The notes under the pieces: model-generated
Told to the model about the DNA's origin: nothing
Seen by the model: the letters and a program-made list of their open reading frames with translations, nothing else
The model's database searches: none
Shown here: one piece after another, positions 21,593 through 32,944 of the stretch
Numbering within the stretch: the first letter of the stretch is position 1
Layout of the letters: the number at the start of each line of letters is the position of its first letter
Program-made: the position numbers and the translations under genes
Source of the DNA: Dastarcus helophoroides
Taxonomy: Eukaryota; Arthropoda; Insecta; Coleoptera; Bothrideridae
Direction of reading: 5' to 3'
NCBI GenBank assembly: GCA_028583605.1
Contig: CM053327.1
Span: 30,535,126 to 30,599,125 of the forward strand
Length of the DNA stretch: 64,000 nt

Positions 21593-22392
21593 TTAGTTGA
21601 TAAAGGTTTTCGTTGACCTATGAAGTCGAGAAAGAATATATCTTTCAAATCTCTGCATCATATTTTTAGATATTCTAAATTGTCAATGGGGAAGTTTGGA
21701 CCCGAAAAGCCCACTCCTACTTGAGGATAGCTTAATTTCTTATCCTTGGTTAAATAAACTACCCTCTGCATTTTTATTTTGTTTCGGTAGATGCCTTACT
21801 TTTAAACAATCTTTGTTAAACAATCTGTATACTTAACAAACGTACAGTTTTACAGGGAATTTTCATTATTTTAAAAATACTGAGACATGCGCCTAGAAAT
21901 GTATGTAGTTTTACGCGAATATAAGAGATAATGGTTTCAGCAGACTTGCCATAGAGCGTGCGCCCACGTTTACTCCCACAATAACGCGAGTAAGCCCACA
22001 TGTGCATCCTAAGTTGACGCCACCGTCGGATTCAATTATCGTGGAGGTTCTACATTCACTGTCCTTTTTATAAATTCTTACCATATTGGTTACATTGCAA
22101 AAATTATTCCCTGATACCATGTAATTAATTTTTTTCGGTGATTAAATTAATCATGTAGATAGGTAGGAAAATTACCATCATTTACTTATGTTGTGAAATA
22201 TTTGGACACATGACTAAAGCTAAATCCACATCAATAATTTGTGTGATGCGATGTGATTTTGAATAAAAAAAATAATTTGCAGTTAACTCGATATTATGAC
22301 AAAAAACTAAAACTTTCAACAACAAAAATCTCTCAAAAAATTTGAATATTCAAATATTCAAAACTTGGAATTTAGGTCGGAGATTGAAAAAA
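21593..22392. other. intergenic sequence, nothing recognised
   Basis: Mixed composition, no gene recognised. Overlapping short open frames at 21816-22120 (minus) have no known motif. Confidence 0.4.
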
Positions 22393-24105
22393 AAAGTAAA
22401 AATTGAGGTATTTCAGTTGCTTCATGAAATGTTCTCTAAAATGTCGCTTGGATTATCAAAGACAAAATAATCTTATGCTAAAAACTAAGGTATTTGGTGG
22501 TTTATCAGTGTTTCAGTTATTTTCCCATGGAATCTTCTCTAAAATTCGCAAATGTTCTCATGGAGGATCTTGCTAAACATTATTTTGATTTAAAACGTTG
22601 GATGTTTGGTACTCCATCACTAGTTCAGCTGTTTTGCCACTAAACATACTCTTCTTGAGAATCACAGACACAATAATATGATGTTAAAAATTTGGGTATT
22701 TGGTAGTTCATCTTGCAGTTGTTTTCCCAGGGAATCTCAAAAACTTCCAATTGAAGGAACCTGCTCAACATAATTTGGACCTAAAACCTTGCGCATTTAA
22801 TAGTTAATTGTTTGGTTACGAAAAGTTCTCTAAAATTCACAAATGTGCTCTTGGAAGACCATGGGCAAAATAACATTATGTCAAAAAGTTACATATTTGG
22901 TGATGCATTAATATTGAACACGTTCTCCGCTAAAATCTTCTTTAAAACTCAAAAAAGTTCTCATGGAGTATCCTGATCAAAATAATTTTTAGCTAAAACG
23001 TTGGACGTTTGGTAGTTCATCAGTAGTTCAGTTGTTTTGCCACGAAACATTCTCTTCTTGAGAGTCACAGACAAATTAATATGTTAAACATTTGGGTATT
23101 TGGTAGTTCATCCTGCAGTTGTTTTCCCATAAAATCTCCAAAAATCCCAAATGAAGAATCCGGCTTAAAATAATTTGGACCTAAAACGTTGCGCATTTAA
23201 TAGTTAATTGTTTGGTTACGAAAAGTTCTCTAACATTCACAAATATGCTCTTGGAAGACCACAAGCAAAATAATGTTATGTTAAAAAGTTACATATTTGG
23301 TGATTCATCAATATTGCACTTGTTTTCCGAAAACATCTTCTTTAAAACTCAAAAAAGTTCTCATGGAGCATCCTGATCAAAGTAATTTTGAGCTAAAACC
23401 TTTGACGTTTGATAGAACATATGTCTTTCAATTGTTTTGCCACAAAACATTTTTTTCTTAAGTATCACAAACAAAATAATGTTATATTAAAAGTTAGGAA
23501 TTTGGTGATTTATGTGGGAGTTGTTTTCTCATGAAATCTTTCAAATTCACAAATGTTCTGATGGAGGATCTTGATTAAAGTAACTTTGAGCTAAAACGTT
23601 AGGTATCTAATAGTCCATTAGTCTTTCAATTGCTTGGCCACGAAAACTTCTCTAAAATTTATAAGTGTGCTCTTGGAGGACGGCAGGCAAAATAATATTA
23701 TGTTAAAAAGTTGAGTATTTGACGGTTCATCAGTGCTGCAGTTGTTTTGCCATATTATCTTCTTTAAAATTCGCAAATGTTCTCATTCTGATCAAAATTA
23801 TTTTGAGCTAAAATGTGGAAAGTTTGATATCACTATTTCAATTGTGTGTTCTCTTCTTGAAGAATCGCAAGCAAAATAATATTTGGGTATTTGGTGGTAC
23901 ATCTGGCAGTTGTTTTCCCATGAAAACTCCAAAATTCGTAAATGTTTTCATGAAGGATAAAATAATTTTGAGCTAAAACGTTGATAGTTCATCATCAATT
24001 GTTTGGTCAGGAAACATTTGTGTGCTCTTGGAGGTCCATAAACAAAGCAATGTATGGTAAAAAGATGGGTATTTGGTGGTCCATCAGTACTGTGGTTGTT
24101 TTACT
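22393..24105. repeat. satellite with four-monomer higher-order unit (about 402 bp)
   Basis: Monomers of about 92-113 bp begin near TTTGGT(A/G)GTTCATC and continue with CAGTTGTTTTCCCATGAAAT, CTCTAAAATTCACAAATG and GAGCTAAAACGTTGG. Monomer starts: 22493, 22605, 22699, 22795, 22895, 23007, 23099, 23195, 23296, 23408, 23500, 23605, 23718, 23823. Spacings cycle 112, 94, 96, 100, so every fourth monomer is most alike and the higher-order period is 401-422 bp. The array resumes at 25929 after a LINE insertion. Non-coding. Confidence 0.85.
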
Positions 24106-25917
24106 TTTTTTTAAAGTAGGGGAAAATCCGTTACGGACATCTGGGAAGATAACCCAGATAGTGTCGGACTTCCGCTCAAACTACGGATACCGACTAAAAA
24201 CCCCTACTTTCTGCGGGCCGGGCCCTTGGCCCCCAATCCCTCCGTCAGAATAGTACAATAGTGCTGGAGCACTAATATAAGTTGTTTTGCCTGAAACATA
24301 AAAAACAAACAAAACAGAAAATTTCCGAAATGGAAGTCGTAGCCTAGAGAACCATCCTTGGTCTTCTAATCCTGGTTGGGATGTCTGGATCGTAATCCAC
24401 TGCCTGTCGAACTAGTTCGTTGGGATGCGTTTCCGCTCTCACCATCGTCCTGGAATTAATTTCCATAAGAAATTCTCTTACCAAAGGTAGTTCAGCTTCC
24501 CTATGGAGTTAATTGTTTCTCATAAACCATGGAACGTCTTGTCTTAGAAAGACGTTCTGGAACACCTGGAGTTTTTCATCTGATTATCCGAAGCCTGTGA
24601 CCAAGCTACAGATGCGTAGGTCATCGCTGGTCTTATGATTGATTTGTATAGTAACACTTTAGTCCAATGGACAGGTTACTATTTCTACCAATCATCGCTT
24701 GCAGCAGTCCCTTCAGCATTTTGGCTTTGGAAACTACATAATCGATGTGGGCCTGGAAAGTAAGTCTTTTGTCAAGAATTACACCTAGATACTTTGCCTG
24801 AAGTCTCCAGTCGACGTTTTCCCCATGAACATTTACATGTCCATACGGTTGGAGCCTTCTTCGAGTGAAAAAGACTGCTTGGGTCTTGTCTGCGTTGACT
24901 TGGGTTCTCCATTGACCGAAGTAATCTAGTAGACCGTCTGTTGCCTCCTGAAGTCGTCTGGTGACCACCTCTGGACTGTGAGCGTACGCCACTAAAGCTG
25001 TGTCGTCTACGTAAGTTGCCAAAAAGGTGTGGTCGATTGTTGGATTGGTTCTCAGGATGTCTGCTGTGAACAGAGAATACAGCAGAGGTGACAAAGCAGA
25101 GCCTTGAGGCACTGTAGCCTAAACTGGTTTGATAGTTCCTGTCCCAACTCTGCTCTGAATGAGCGATGGTCCAGGAACAAGCTTACCATTTGAACCATTG
25201 TTAGAGGTATTTTAAACTGGTGCATCTTGTAGACTAGTCCTTGGTGCCAAACTGTGTCAAATGCCTTGGAGATATCGCAGAAAATAGCTCCAACTACCTG
25301 GTTCAAGTTCATGCGTTGAGTTAGTGTTTCCATCACTCTCAGCAGCTGGTCTGAGGTAGAGTGCATAGATTTAAACCCAAATTGTTCCTTAGGAATGATG
25401 TCGCAATCACTGATGATATTCTGTAGACGCTTCCTCAAAATCCTTTCCGCCACCTTACCCAAGTTGGATAAGAGGCTGATTGGCCTGTAATTTTGGGAAA
25501 ATTTTCCATCCATACCTGGCTTAGGAATGAAGATAACGTTTGCAGTCTTCCATCTTATGGGAAAATACCGATATTTAAACATGGAATTGATTATTGCTCC
25601 AAAGTATTTGACAGCTTGGTCCGGAAGAGACTTCAGAGCTTGGTTTCGAATTCCGTCTGGACCTGGAGACTTTTTGACGTTTAGCTTGCGCAGAAAGCTT
25701 TGGATTTCCTCCTCGTTAGTCGTTTGGATGACGTTGTCTTCTTCTGGCACTTCCTCCTGAAGAACTTGAACCTCTTCTTCCACCTCCTCTACGAACTCTA
25801 AGTCCACTTCTTCAAGTGTGGCCTGACGGTGTCGTTCAAAGGTCTCAGCGAAAGCTGCGGCCTTTTGCTGATCTGAGTAAGCCATTCCTTGAGGTCCGTG
25901 TATCGGAGGAATAGGTC
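24106..25917 (-). mobile_element. jockey-like LINE, 5'-truncated, with target duplication
   Basis: 1812 bp inserted in the satellite. GTTGTTTTACT occurs at 24095-24105 and 25918-25928 (11-bp target duplication). On the minus strand the element ends in an oligo-A (T run at 24105-24112), after a 3' untranslated region of about 240 bp containing CCGTAACGGATTTTCCCCTA. The 5' part (endonuclease, ORF1) is absent. This is a textbook target-primed insertion. Confidence 0.9.
24344..25917 (-). pseudogene. jockey-type reverse transcriptase
   Basis: The frame enters at the linker (GPQGMAYSDQQKAAAFAETF). It reaches RT block 1-2 (NVKKSPGPDGIRN, FIPKPG, NYRPISLLSNLGKVAERIL), motif A (AIFCDISKAFDTVWH, first catalytic Asp present) and the following GLVYKM. 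A frameshift around 25060-25112 separates motif A from motif B (PQGSALSPLLYSLF) and motif C (ATYVDDTAL, both Asp present). The thumb follows (KYLGVILDKRLTFQAH). Near 24640 the frame shifts again (SIIRPAMTYASVAW), and there are several stops before the C-terminal RAETHPNELV and IPTRIRRPRM segments and the TAG at 24344-24346. Jockey-clade placement rests on the linker and C-terminal style. The element is inactive. Confidence 0.88.
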
Positions 25918-25928
25918 GTTGTTTTACT

Positions 25929-26055
25929 ATGAAATTTCCAAAATTCGCTAATGTTTTCATGGAGAATACTAATCAAAACTTGTCCTCAGCTAAAATGTTG
26001 GATGCTTGATGGTTCATCAGTATTACAGTCGTTTTCCCATGAAATCTTTCCTGCG
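25929..26055. repeat. satellite, continuation after LINE insertion
   Basis: TGAAATTTCCAAAATTCGC, TTTTCATGGAGAATACTAATC, AGCTAAAATGTTGGATG and CAGTCGTTTTCCCATGAAAT continue the monomer order broken at 24105. The array ends at about 26055. Confidence 0.8.
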
Positions 26056-26928
26056 GAGTTATTAATTTGAATTCATATTTTCACAACGAAAATTTAGATA
26101 TTTAAAAGGTCGAAATTCTCAAAAATATAAATATTGGAAGGTTAAACTTAGAATTTTGGGGAAAAAAATGGAAATTTTGATATTAGACGGAAACATTTTT
26201 TTGAAAAAGAAGTGAATAATGGTTTCATTTTCATGAAAAAAGTAGAAACTGAAAGTTTAAGCTTAAATCTTAAAAAAAATGTCGAATTTACAGCGCATTT
26301 TCTGATATCAGAAATTTATTTAAAAATTTTTATGCAAAACTGAAATTTTGAGAAAAAAAGTCAACATTTTCCATTAACAATGGAAATTTCTTAGAAAAAT
26401 TCGGTTTGCAAACAGAAATTTCAAAGGAAAGACAACAATTGAAGGTGCAAACTTGGAATTTATGTAAAAAAAAAGAGCCGCAATTTGAGTAACAACCCAG
26501 AATTTATAACAATTTGGAGTTAATATTCAAAATTTTGTAAGAAAAACAGCCGAAAGAGAGACAACCCAGAATTTATAATATAACTACAGTTTAATAGAAA
26601 AACTTAAAAAAATCAAAATTGCGATACACTGCCTGGTAATTTCAAATAAAAATGGAAAAATGTTTGGTTTAAACCGAAAATCTAGAAAATAGGCATTGAA
26701 CTTGTCAAAACAGTTAAAATTTTGTACTTTAAAGTAAAAATTTTGAAAAAGGAAAACAAAACCACCAAGTTTTGAGTTTATAATGGAAAAGGTGCAAAGC
26801 GCTTGTCTCTCGGAATTTTAACAACTTTAAAATTTCATACGAAAATTTCGAAATTTAAAAACAGAATTCAAGCTAAATCTCTAAAATTTTAAATAAAAAT
26901 GAAAGAAATGTTTGGTTTAAAAGTTTTT
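26056..26928. other. AT-rich quasi-repeat
   Basis: No gene or defined element. Phrase GGTTTAAACTGAAAATCTA near 26670 recurs at 27060, indicating a local duplication of about 390 bp. Confidence 0.5.
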
Positions 26929-26937
26929 TTTTTGGTT

Positions 26938-27053
26938 GATGGAACGGACTGGTCCTTGGTTATCTGACAGCTTGGCTGTCGAAACGTCTTAGAGCAATCT
27001 TTGTTGTGTTTTTTAATCTTTCTTGGTTTCAGGGGACAAGTTCTGTATTTCAA
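26938..27053 (+). repeat. ribozyme-like cassette with short inverted 5' arm
   Basis: Short antisense arm GATGGAACGGACTGGTCCTT (ending GGTTATC), joined to a sense unit with CTGACAGCTTGGCTGTCGAA then ACGTCTTAGAGCAATC, and ending GTTCTGTATTTCAA. TTTTTGGTT flanks both sides (26929-26937, 27054-27062), a plausible 9-bp target duplication in low-complexity sequence. The ribozyme-like core is altered. Confidence 0.6.
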
Positions 27054-27164
27054 TTTTTGGTTTAAACTGAAAATCTACAAAATAGGTATTGAACTTATCA
27101 AGATAATTAAAATTTTGTACTTTAAAGTGGAAATTTTGAAAAAAACAAACAAATCCATCAATTT

Positions 27165-27323
27165 GATGGAACGGACTGGTCCTTGGTTATCTTCAAAAAT
27201 TGAAACACAGAACTTGTCCCCTGAAACCAAGAAAAATTAAAAAACACAACAAAGGTTGCTCTAGAGCAACCTTTGTTGTGTTTTTTATTTTTTCTTGGTT
27301 TCAGGGGACAAGTTCTGTGTTTC
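27165..27323. repeat. ribozyme-like cassette, near-perfect fold-back dimer
   Basis: Antisense arm GATGGAACGGACTGGTCC... runs to GGTTGCTCT (27262). It is followed at once by the sense arm AGAGCAACC (27263 on), giving 63-nt mirrored arms (27200-27262 and 27263-27325) with very few mismatches. The flanks AAATCCATCAATTT (27151-27164) and AAATCCATCAAGTTT (27324 on) form a target duplication of about 14 bp. The sense arm starts exactly where the family's predicted hammerhead cleavage product would start (AGAGC). Confidence 0.75.
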
Positions 27324-27337
27324 AAATCCATCAAGTT

Positions 27338-29690
27338 TTGAGCTGACAATGACAAAAGTCCAAAGGGCTTGTGTCACAGAATTTTAAGAACTTTAAAATT
27401 TCATACGAAAATTTCGAAATTTATAAACAAAATTTAAGCTTAATCTCCAAAATTTCAAAAAATAAAATCGAAAATTTCAAAAAAAAGGTAAATGTCGAGA
27501 AAAAAATTGAAATTTACAAAATCATTTTCTAAAAACATAGAGTTTAAAAGAAAATGGTAGACAGATTTCGAGGTAAAAACCGGAAAAAATCTAAATTTCC
27601 AAATAAAAAAATAAAATTATAGAAAAAATTTTTAAATCTTGATATTTGAAATATCGAAAAAAATATAGAAACTTCGAAATTAATATTGGTGACGAAATAA
27701 AATTTGAATATTATGAAAAATTCGAAATTTTTGATTTAAGTTAAAAATTAGTTTGAAAAAGCAAGAAAATATAAAGTGGCCAATAAGAGAAACCTCGTTT
27801 TTATAACATCTACTTAATAAACCTCTAAGCACTGACTGACAGACAACGCAAGATTCAACCGATGCATGCAGAAGAATGAAATTTCACACAAGTGTTTCCC
27901 ACAAAACGTACGTGATCACTAAGTGAGCATTTTTTTAAATTTAGCCTCTAAGGTTATAAAAATAGGAATTAAAAACCCCTTAAAATGTATGCAAAAAATA
28001 ATATACGCGATTCTATGTTAAGTTATCTATAAACGTTGACAGCTGACGTTGTTGTGAATGTGTGTCCAGACGAATTTATTCAAATCTTTGAAGGTGATCA
28101 GGGTTCTTTTTTCTTAATATAAACTTCTAATCATTTAAGTTTTAAACCCTAAATTTTGGCTTTAATTTGGCACTTTCGATGTTTAATTATAAGGTTAAGA
28201 AATATTTTTTTAGATATTCTGAAATTTCTTCTCGAAATTTCGATATCATTTCCAAATTTTGCTTTTTAATTCAAAATTTGAAGAAAAAGTGTTGAAGAAA
28301 TTTTTAAATTAAAGCCAACATTTTTCTTTGTGCTATTTCTTTCAGAATTCGTGTCAGGTTTTAAACTCGAAAATTCTTCTAAATTTTGATTTCTTTTGAA
28401 ACTTTTCAGGTTAAACTTGACAATACTTCTTTTCTAAACTTCCTTTGAAATCGAAATTTAGTTAAGTCTCGATTAATTTTATACAGTTCGTTTAAAATTT
28501 TAAAAATTCGAAATTAAAATAAATAAATAAAGCTACAAAAATTCAAAGTTTTCAGAAAAACTTTTCAAAAGTCGAACTTTTCATAACAAGTCGAAATTTT
28601 GAAAAAATGATATATTTTGTAAATAATCGTAAGTCATAACTTTCAAAAAAATTCCCAAATTTAGTGAATTAAAGATAAAAAGTCGTTATTTTCAAAAAAA
28701 GTGAAAATTCTGAAAAACGTTCGAAAATTTCAAAAGTTTTGAAAAAAATCCAATTTTTCAAATAAGTTAAAATTTCAGAAATAGGTCGAATTTTTTAATC
28801 TTACAAATAAAAGTGCAGTTTACTACATAAGAGTCGAAACTTCGAGAAAAAATTCAAAATACTTACGACATTATATACGACATTCAAAGGAAAACTAAAA
28901 ATTTCGAAAAATAGTCAGAGGTTTGAACAAAGGTGAAAATCTACTTAAAAAAGTTGACATTTTGGAAAACGAGAGAGGTTTAATAAAACAATATTTTAAC
29001 ATAATCAGATTTATAAAAAAATTAAAATTTTGAACAAAAAACTCGTAAAATATCAAATTTTTTTGTGAACAATTTCAAAAAATTCGATAATAAATCAAAA
29101 TCTTAAAGAAAAGCGAAATTTTAAAAGGGTTGAATATGAGATAAAGTTAAATTTGGAAAAAATGGAAATCCAAAAAATGGGAAATTGGAATTTAGAAATT
29201 TTCAAAATAAAAAGTGGAAAGGTTTTAAAAAAAAATCGTCATTTTCATTTTCAGAAGGTCAAAATGTTAGGAAAAAACCGAAATTTTGAAAAATAGTTTA
29301 ATAAAAAAATAACATCTTAAGTGAGTCAATGTTTTCACAAGTTGAAACTTCAAAAAATTCAAATTTAAAAAAAATTAAAATCGAACTTAAAAACGGTCAG
29401 ATTGGCAAAAAAGGTATAATTTCGAGTCAACATTAAAAAAAATTGTATGAATTTTCAATAAGATGGGAGTTTAGAAAAAATGCCAATACTTTCAAAAATA
29501 AAGTCGAAAACGTGAAAACAGTCAAAATTTTTCAGAACATTCAAAATTTGTTACAGTCAAAATATTTAAAAAAAATTTTTCATTAAAAAGAAAATTTTCA
29601 AAATCGTTGAAATTAATTTTTAATAAAGATAGAAATGATCAAAATAATTTGCAAAAAAATCAAATATTATGTCATTATTATCATTATTTT
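27338..29690. other. AT-rich quasi-repeat with a short mixed segment at 27830-28090
   Basis: 27830-28090 has balanced composition (GACTGACAGACAACGCAAG, resembling ends of TIR repeats). The rest is dense GTCGAAATTTTGAAAAA-type text. No gene seen. Confidence 0.5.
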
Positions 29691-30182
29691 GGTGGAACGG
29701 ACTGGTCTTTGATTATCTTCAAAAATTGATATACGAATCTTGTCCCCTGAAACCAAGAAAGATTGAAAAACACAACAAAAGTTGCTCTAAGGCGTTTCGA
29801 TAGCCTAGCTATCATCTTCAGCGAGATACAGTCAGTATCTTTCTGAATTGAAATACAAATCTTGTCCCCTGAAACCAAGAAAGATTAAAAAACACAACAA
29901 GGTTGCTTTAACGCGTTTCGGTGGCCAAGCTATCATTTTTAGAGACATACTGACCCTATCTCTCTGAAGATCATAGCTTAACTACCTAAACGCGTTAGAG
30001 CCACCTTTGTTGTGTTTTTTAATCTTTCTTAGTTTTAGGGAACAAGATTTGTATTTCAATTCAGAAAGATGCTGACTGTATCTCTTTGAAGATGATAGCT
30101 AGGCTATCGAAACGCCTTAGAGCAACTTTTGTTGTGTTTTTTAATCTTTCTTGGTTTCAGGGGGCAAGATTTGTATTTCAAT
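29691..30182. repeat. four ribozyme-like monomers: two antisense then two sense
   Basis: Left terminus GGTGGAACGGACTGG at 29691. Predicted cleavage junctions lie at 29788/29789 and 29909/29910 (antisense copies, 121 bp apart), and at 29996/29997 and 30118/30119 (sense copies, 122 bp apart). Monomers in each half are therefore tandem, and the halves are head-to-head around about 29953. Every monomer carries the TTGGTTTCAGGGGACAAG segment and a version of the core. Helix II is intact in the outer copies and mutated in the inner ones. The 3' flank AATATTATATTATGC is identical to that at 15718. Confidence 0.75.
29952..30001 (+). ncRNA. hammerhead-like motif, mutated helix II
   Basis: CUCU, CUGAAGA (29964-29970), decayed stem, ACGCGUU then AGAG at 29997-30000. 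The CUGANGA box and helix I/III elements are kept, but stem II (CATAGCTTAACTACC) no longer pairs well and GAAA reads TAAA. Not expected to be active. Confidence 0.3.
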
Positions 30183-31015
30183 ATTATATTATGCAAAAAG
30201 CCAAAATTTTAAAGAAATTGGAATTTTCAAAAAAGGACCTAACTTCGAAAAGAGTCAAAATTCTCAAAATTAATCAACATGTCGAAAAAAAGTTGAAATT
30301 TCGGAAGCCGAATGAGAAAATGTGAACATTTTGAAAAGAGTGGAGATTTTAAAATGTCAAAATAATTCGAAATTTTCAATAAAAATCTAATTATTTAAAC
30401 TAATTTGATTCCATAATTTTTCCTCTTCTTTGAAGCAGACGAAAGCTCGGGTATCTGATAGTTTTAAATAAAAATCTATCTAAGAGGACCATATTTCGAG
30501 TATAAAGTCAAATTTTAAGGAAAAAAGTCAAAAATGTACTTTAAGGCAGGAACTTAGAGAAGAAATTAAAATTTTGACAAAAAAATTCAGCCAAGAGCCA
30601 ATCTGGATCGCACAATTAGGGTTCCGTACCAGTTATTACAGTGAATAGTCAAGAGACCAAATTAAATCATTTTTGCTTATCTATGAAATTGAAATTTTAT
30701 CGAAATTTTCTTGTGTCATAATTGAAAAATAAAAAAAATCCTATATACACATTTTTTTCTATAATCAATTCAAATATCTATGGAACTGATAACCATGTTG
30801 GTAATATCTCAGATAAAAATAATTCATTCGCAATTCGCAACAAGTCAATGACTAACGCAGTTTATGAGTCGCCTCAGATCGCGCTAAAATGTTCGATTCC
30901 AACCGCAATTACTGGATTGTGCGAACTAGTGCTAACTCCGAAAATGTTCATCTAAATGAAATAATGTAGCAGACAAATTTGATGTGTATTCTATTCATCA
31001 GCTAAATCGATCGGG
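30183..31015 (+). repeat. segmental copy of 15722-16550, with partial TIR repeat
   Basis: Colinear with 15722-16550: GCCAAAATTTTAAAGAAATT, CAACATGTCGAAAAAAAGTT, GAAGCAGACGAAAG, GCACAATTAGGGTTCCGTAC, ATCTATGGAACTGATAACCA. The two regions are closely similar by eye over about 0.9 kb, including the cassette to the left. Here the repeat unit is cut at about 31015, where a second copy begins. Confidence 0.75.
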
Positions 31016-31017
31016 CT

Positions 31018-31738
31018 TGCACAATTAGGGTTGTGTAGAAATTATTACAATGAGTAGTCAGTAGACCAAAATAAATCATTTTTACTTATGAATGAATTTG
31101 AAATTTGTTACCAAATTTTCGTGTGTTATAATTAAAAAATAAAAAAAAATTGTCTATTTTCAGATATTCACATTTTTTCTACAATAAATTCAACTATTTA
31201 TGGAACTGATAACAATGTTAATAATGTCTCAAATATTCAATTCCAACTGCAATTACAGTGTTGCGTGAACTAGTGCTAACTCCGAAAACATTCATCTAAA
31301 TGAAATAATGTAAAAGATAAATTTGGTCTGCATTTTATCCTTCAGCTAAATCAAGTTTTTAATTTGAAAAAAATTATTAGTCTGTGGGAATACGTAAGCA
31401 CCTATGTTTTCATAAAATATTTTTTTTCTTAACTATTACGATATCAAAAAAACTTGCAGTTTTCCGATAATCTATGGCGCAATATTTACTAACCCTATTA
31501 AAATATAAGTTTTATCTTTAGAATCTTAGGAGAGCAGGCGGGAGCAACGGTCATTTCTGACACATTTTGAGCTGTATCTTTAAGACGATTGGACTGAAAA
31601 TTAAAAAAAAATGTTCTAGGATCCTTAACGGTAGCTCTTTTAAATGATACACGATATATTAACTAAAACTTGATTTTTCGGAGACCAAATTAATCCCAGG
31701 GGTTCCATTTTTTCCTCTTAAGGTACAGAACCCTAAAA
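31018..31738 (+). repeat. TIR-type repeat, most complete copy
   Basis: Begins GCACAATTAGGGTTGTGTAG and ends AAGGTACAGAACCCTAAAAAG. The shared TTAGGGTT...AACCCTAA ends suggest a terminal inverted repeat. It includes ACATTTTGAGCTGTATCTTT at 31561-31580, the intact version of the site that received the cassette near 16.75 kb. Non-coding. Similar right-end fragments occur at 40623-40685. A non-autonomous DNA transposon is likely, superfamily not determined. Confidence 0.55.
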
Positions 31739-32819
31739 AGCAATATATAAATATCGAACATAACTTGAAGTTTCCAGAAAGAATCTTTTAGAGCAGAATA
31801 TTTTGTTTACAGAATATTTGGCTTATCCTGTAGTTACATAGGTCAGTCGATAATTTTCTTGCCAAGGTTAAAACAAACAACTATTTGAAAATGAAATAGA
31901 TTAAGCATTTTGTTTTTGGTGGTACATGCCAGAGCAACTGTATTTGATGAAGAATCTCATGAATATTGGCAATACAGCAAGAATGTCTTGGAGTAAAAGA
32001 ATATTGAGTTACAAAATTATTTAGAATTATGTTATGTTTTTGTTTGGCCACTGGCTCCTGTTTGGTTTTGATCATCAGGTCATCTCAGTTTACTATCTTT
32101 ATTTCATCATTTTTATGCTGCAATAAAAGTACCTATGCTATGAAATCTTTTTTGATAACTTGTTATGCCAAAATATATATAAAAAAAGATGAATCAAATT
32201 CTAAGCAAAGGAGCTTTTCTGTGAGTAACGTTACGTCACCATTTCTAATAACTAATACTTGATGCAGTGAATATTACTTGATACAGTTATTACGCTTTTG
32301 TATAAAAAAACTGGTTCAGGTTCATTAGAGAATCCTGAAATGATATAATTTAAAAATGCATTCGGTAGCTCATTTATAAGTCAGACATGGCATTAACATC
32401 CGCCTCTCATACAGTCGCAAGCGAGGTCATCCCAACTTACTCTGACAATAATAATGCCGATTAACAATTATCAACTGTTAGAAACAACAACATTCTCCTT
32501 ATATTGTTCCTTGGTCAACAACATTCTTTTCACTATCGTGAGCAATTACATATTGAACCGGGCTATTACTGGCAGAAGTTATTACCCTGTCTGCAAAAAT
32601 TATTATATCTACCTGCAAATTGTAAGAAAATGTAGCAGAACTGCATAAATTGAAATGCAGTCAGTTCTACATTCATCTAAATGTACTAATTGGAACCTAT
32701 AATATATTTACAGAAAACATTCGACACTTGAATTTTCGGTATTTACTGCTAGGTATTTAGGTATTGAATGTAAAAGGTTCAAACTTGATAACACACAAAC
32801 TCATTTGTAAAATTACATA
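31739..32819. other. intergenic sequence, nothing recognised
   Basis: Balanced composition with several open frames of 60-77 codons. None shows a known domain or codon bias I can defend. It ends in GTTCGAAT, the left target duplication of the next element. Confidence 0.4.
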
Positions 32820-32944
32820 GTTCGAATTAGTGATGTAACGAATATTCGAATTCTCGCATGTTTTTCATATTTGCATTCGCATTCGCACAAAATAATGAGA
32901 ATATATTGGAAATATAATTGGCATAAAACAAGAAATTATTTTTT

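Noticed and set aside
22393..24105. regularly spaced repeats resembling a CRISPR array
   Set aside because: Monomers are about 100 bp, contiguous and diverged with no spacers; a eukaryotic satellite.
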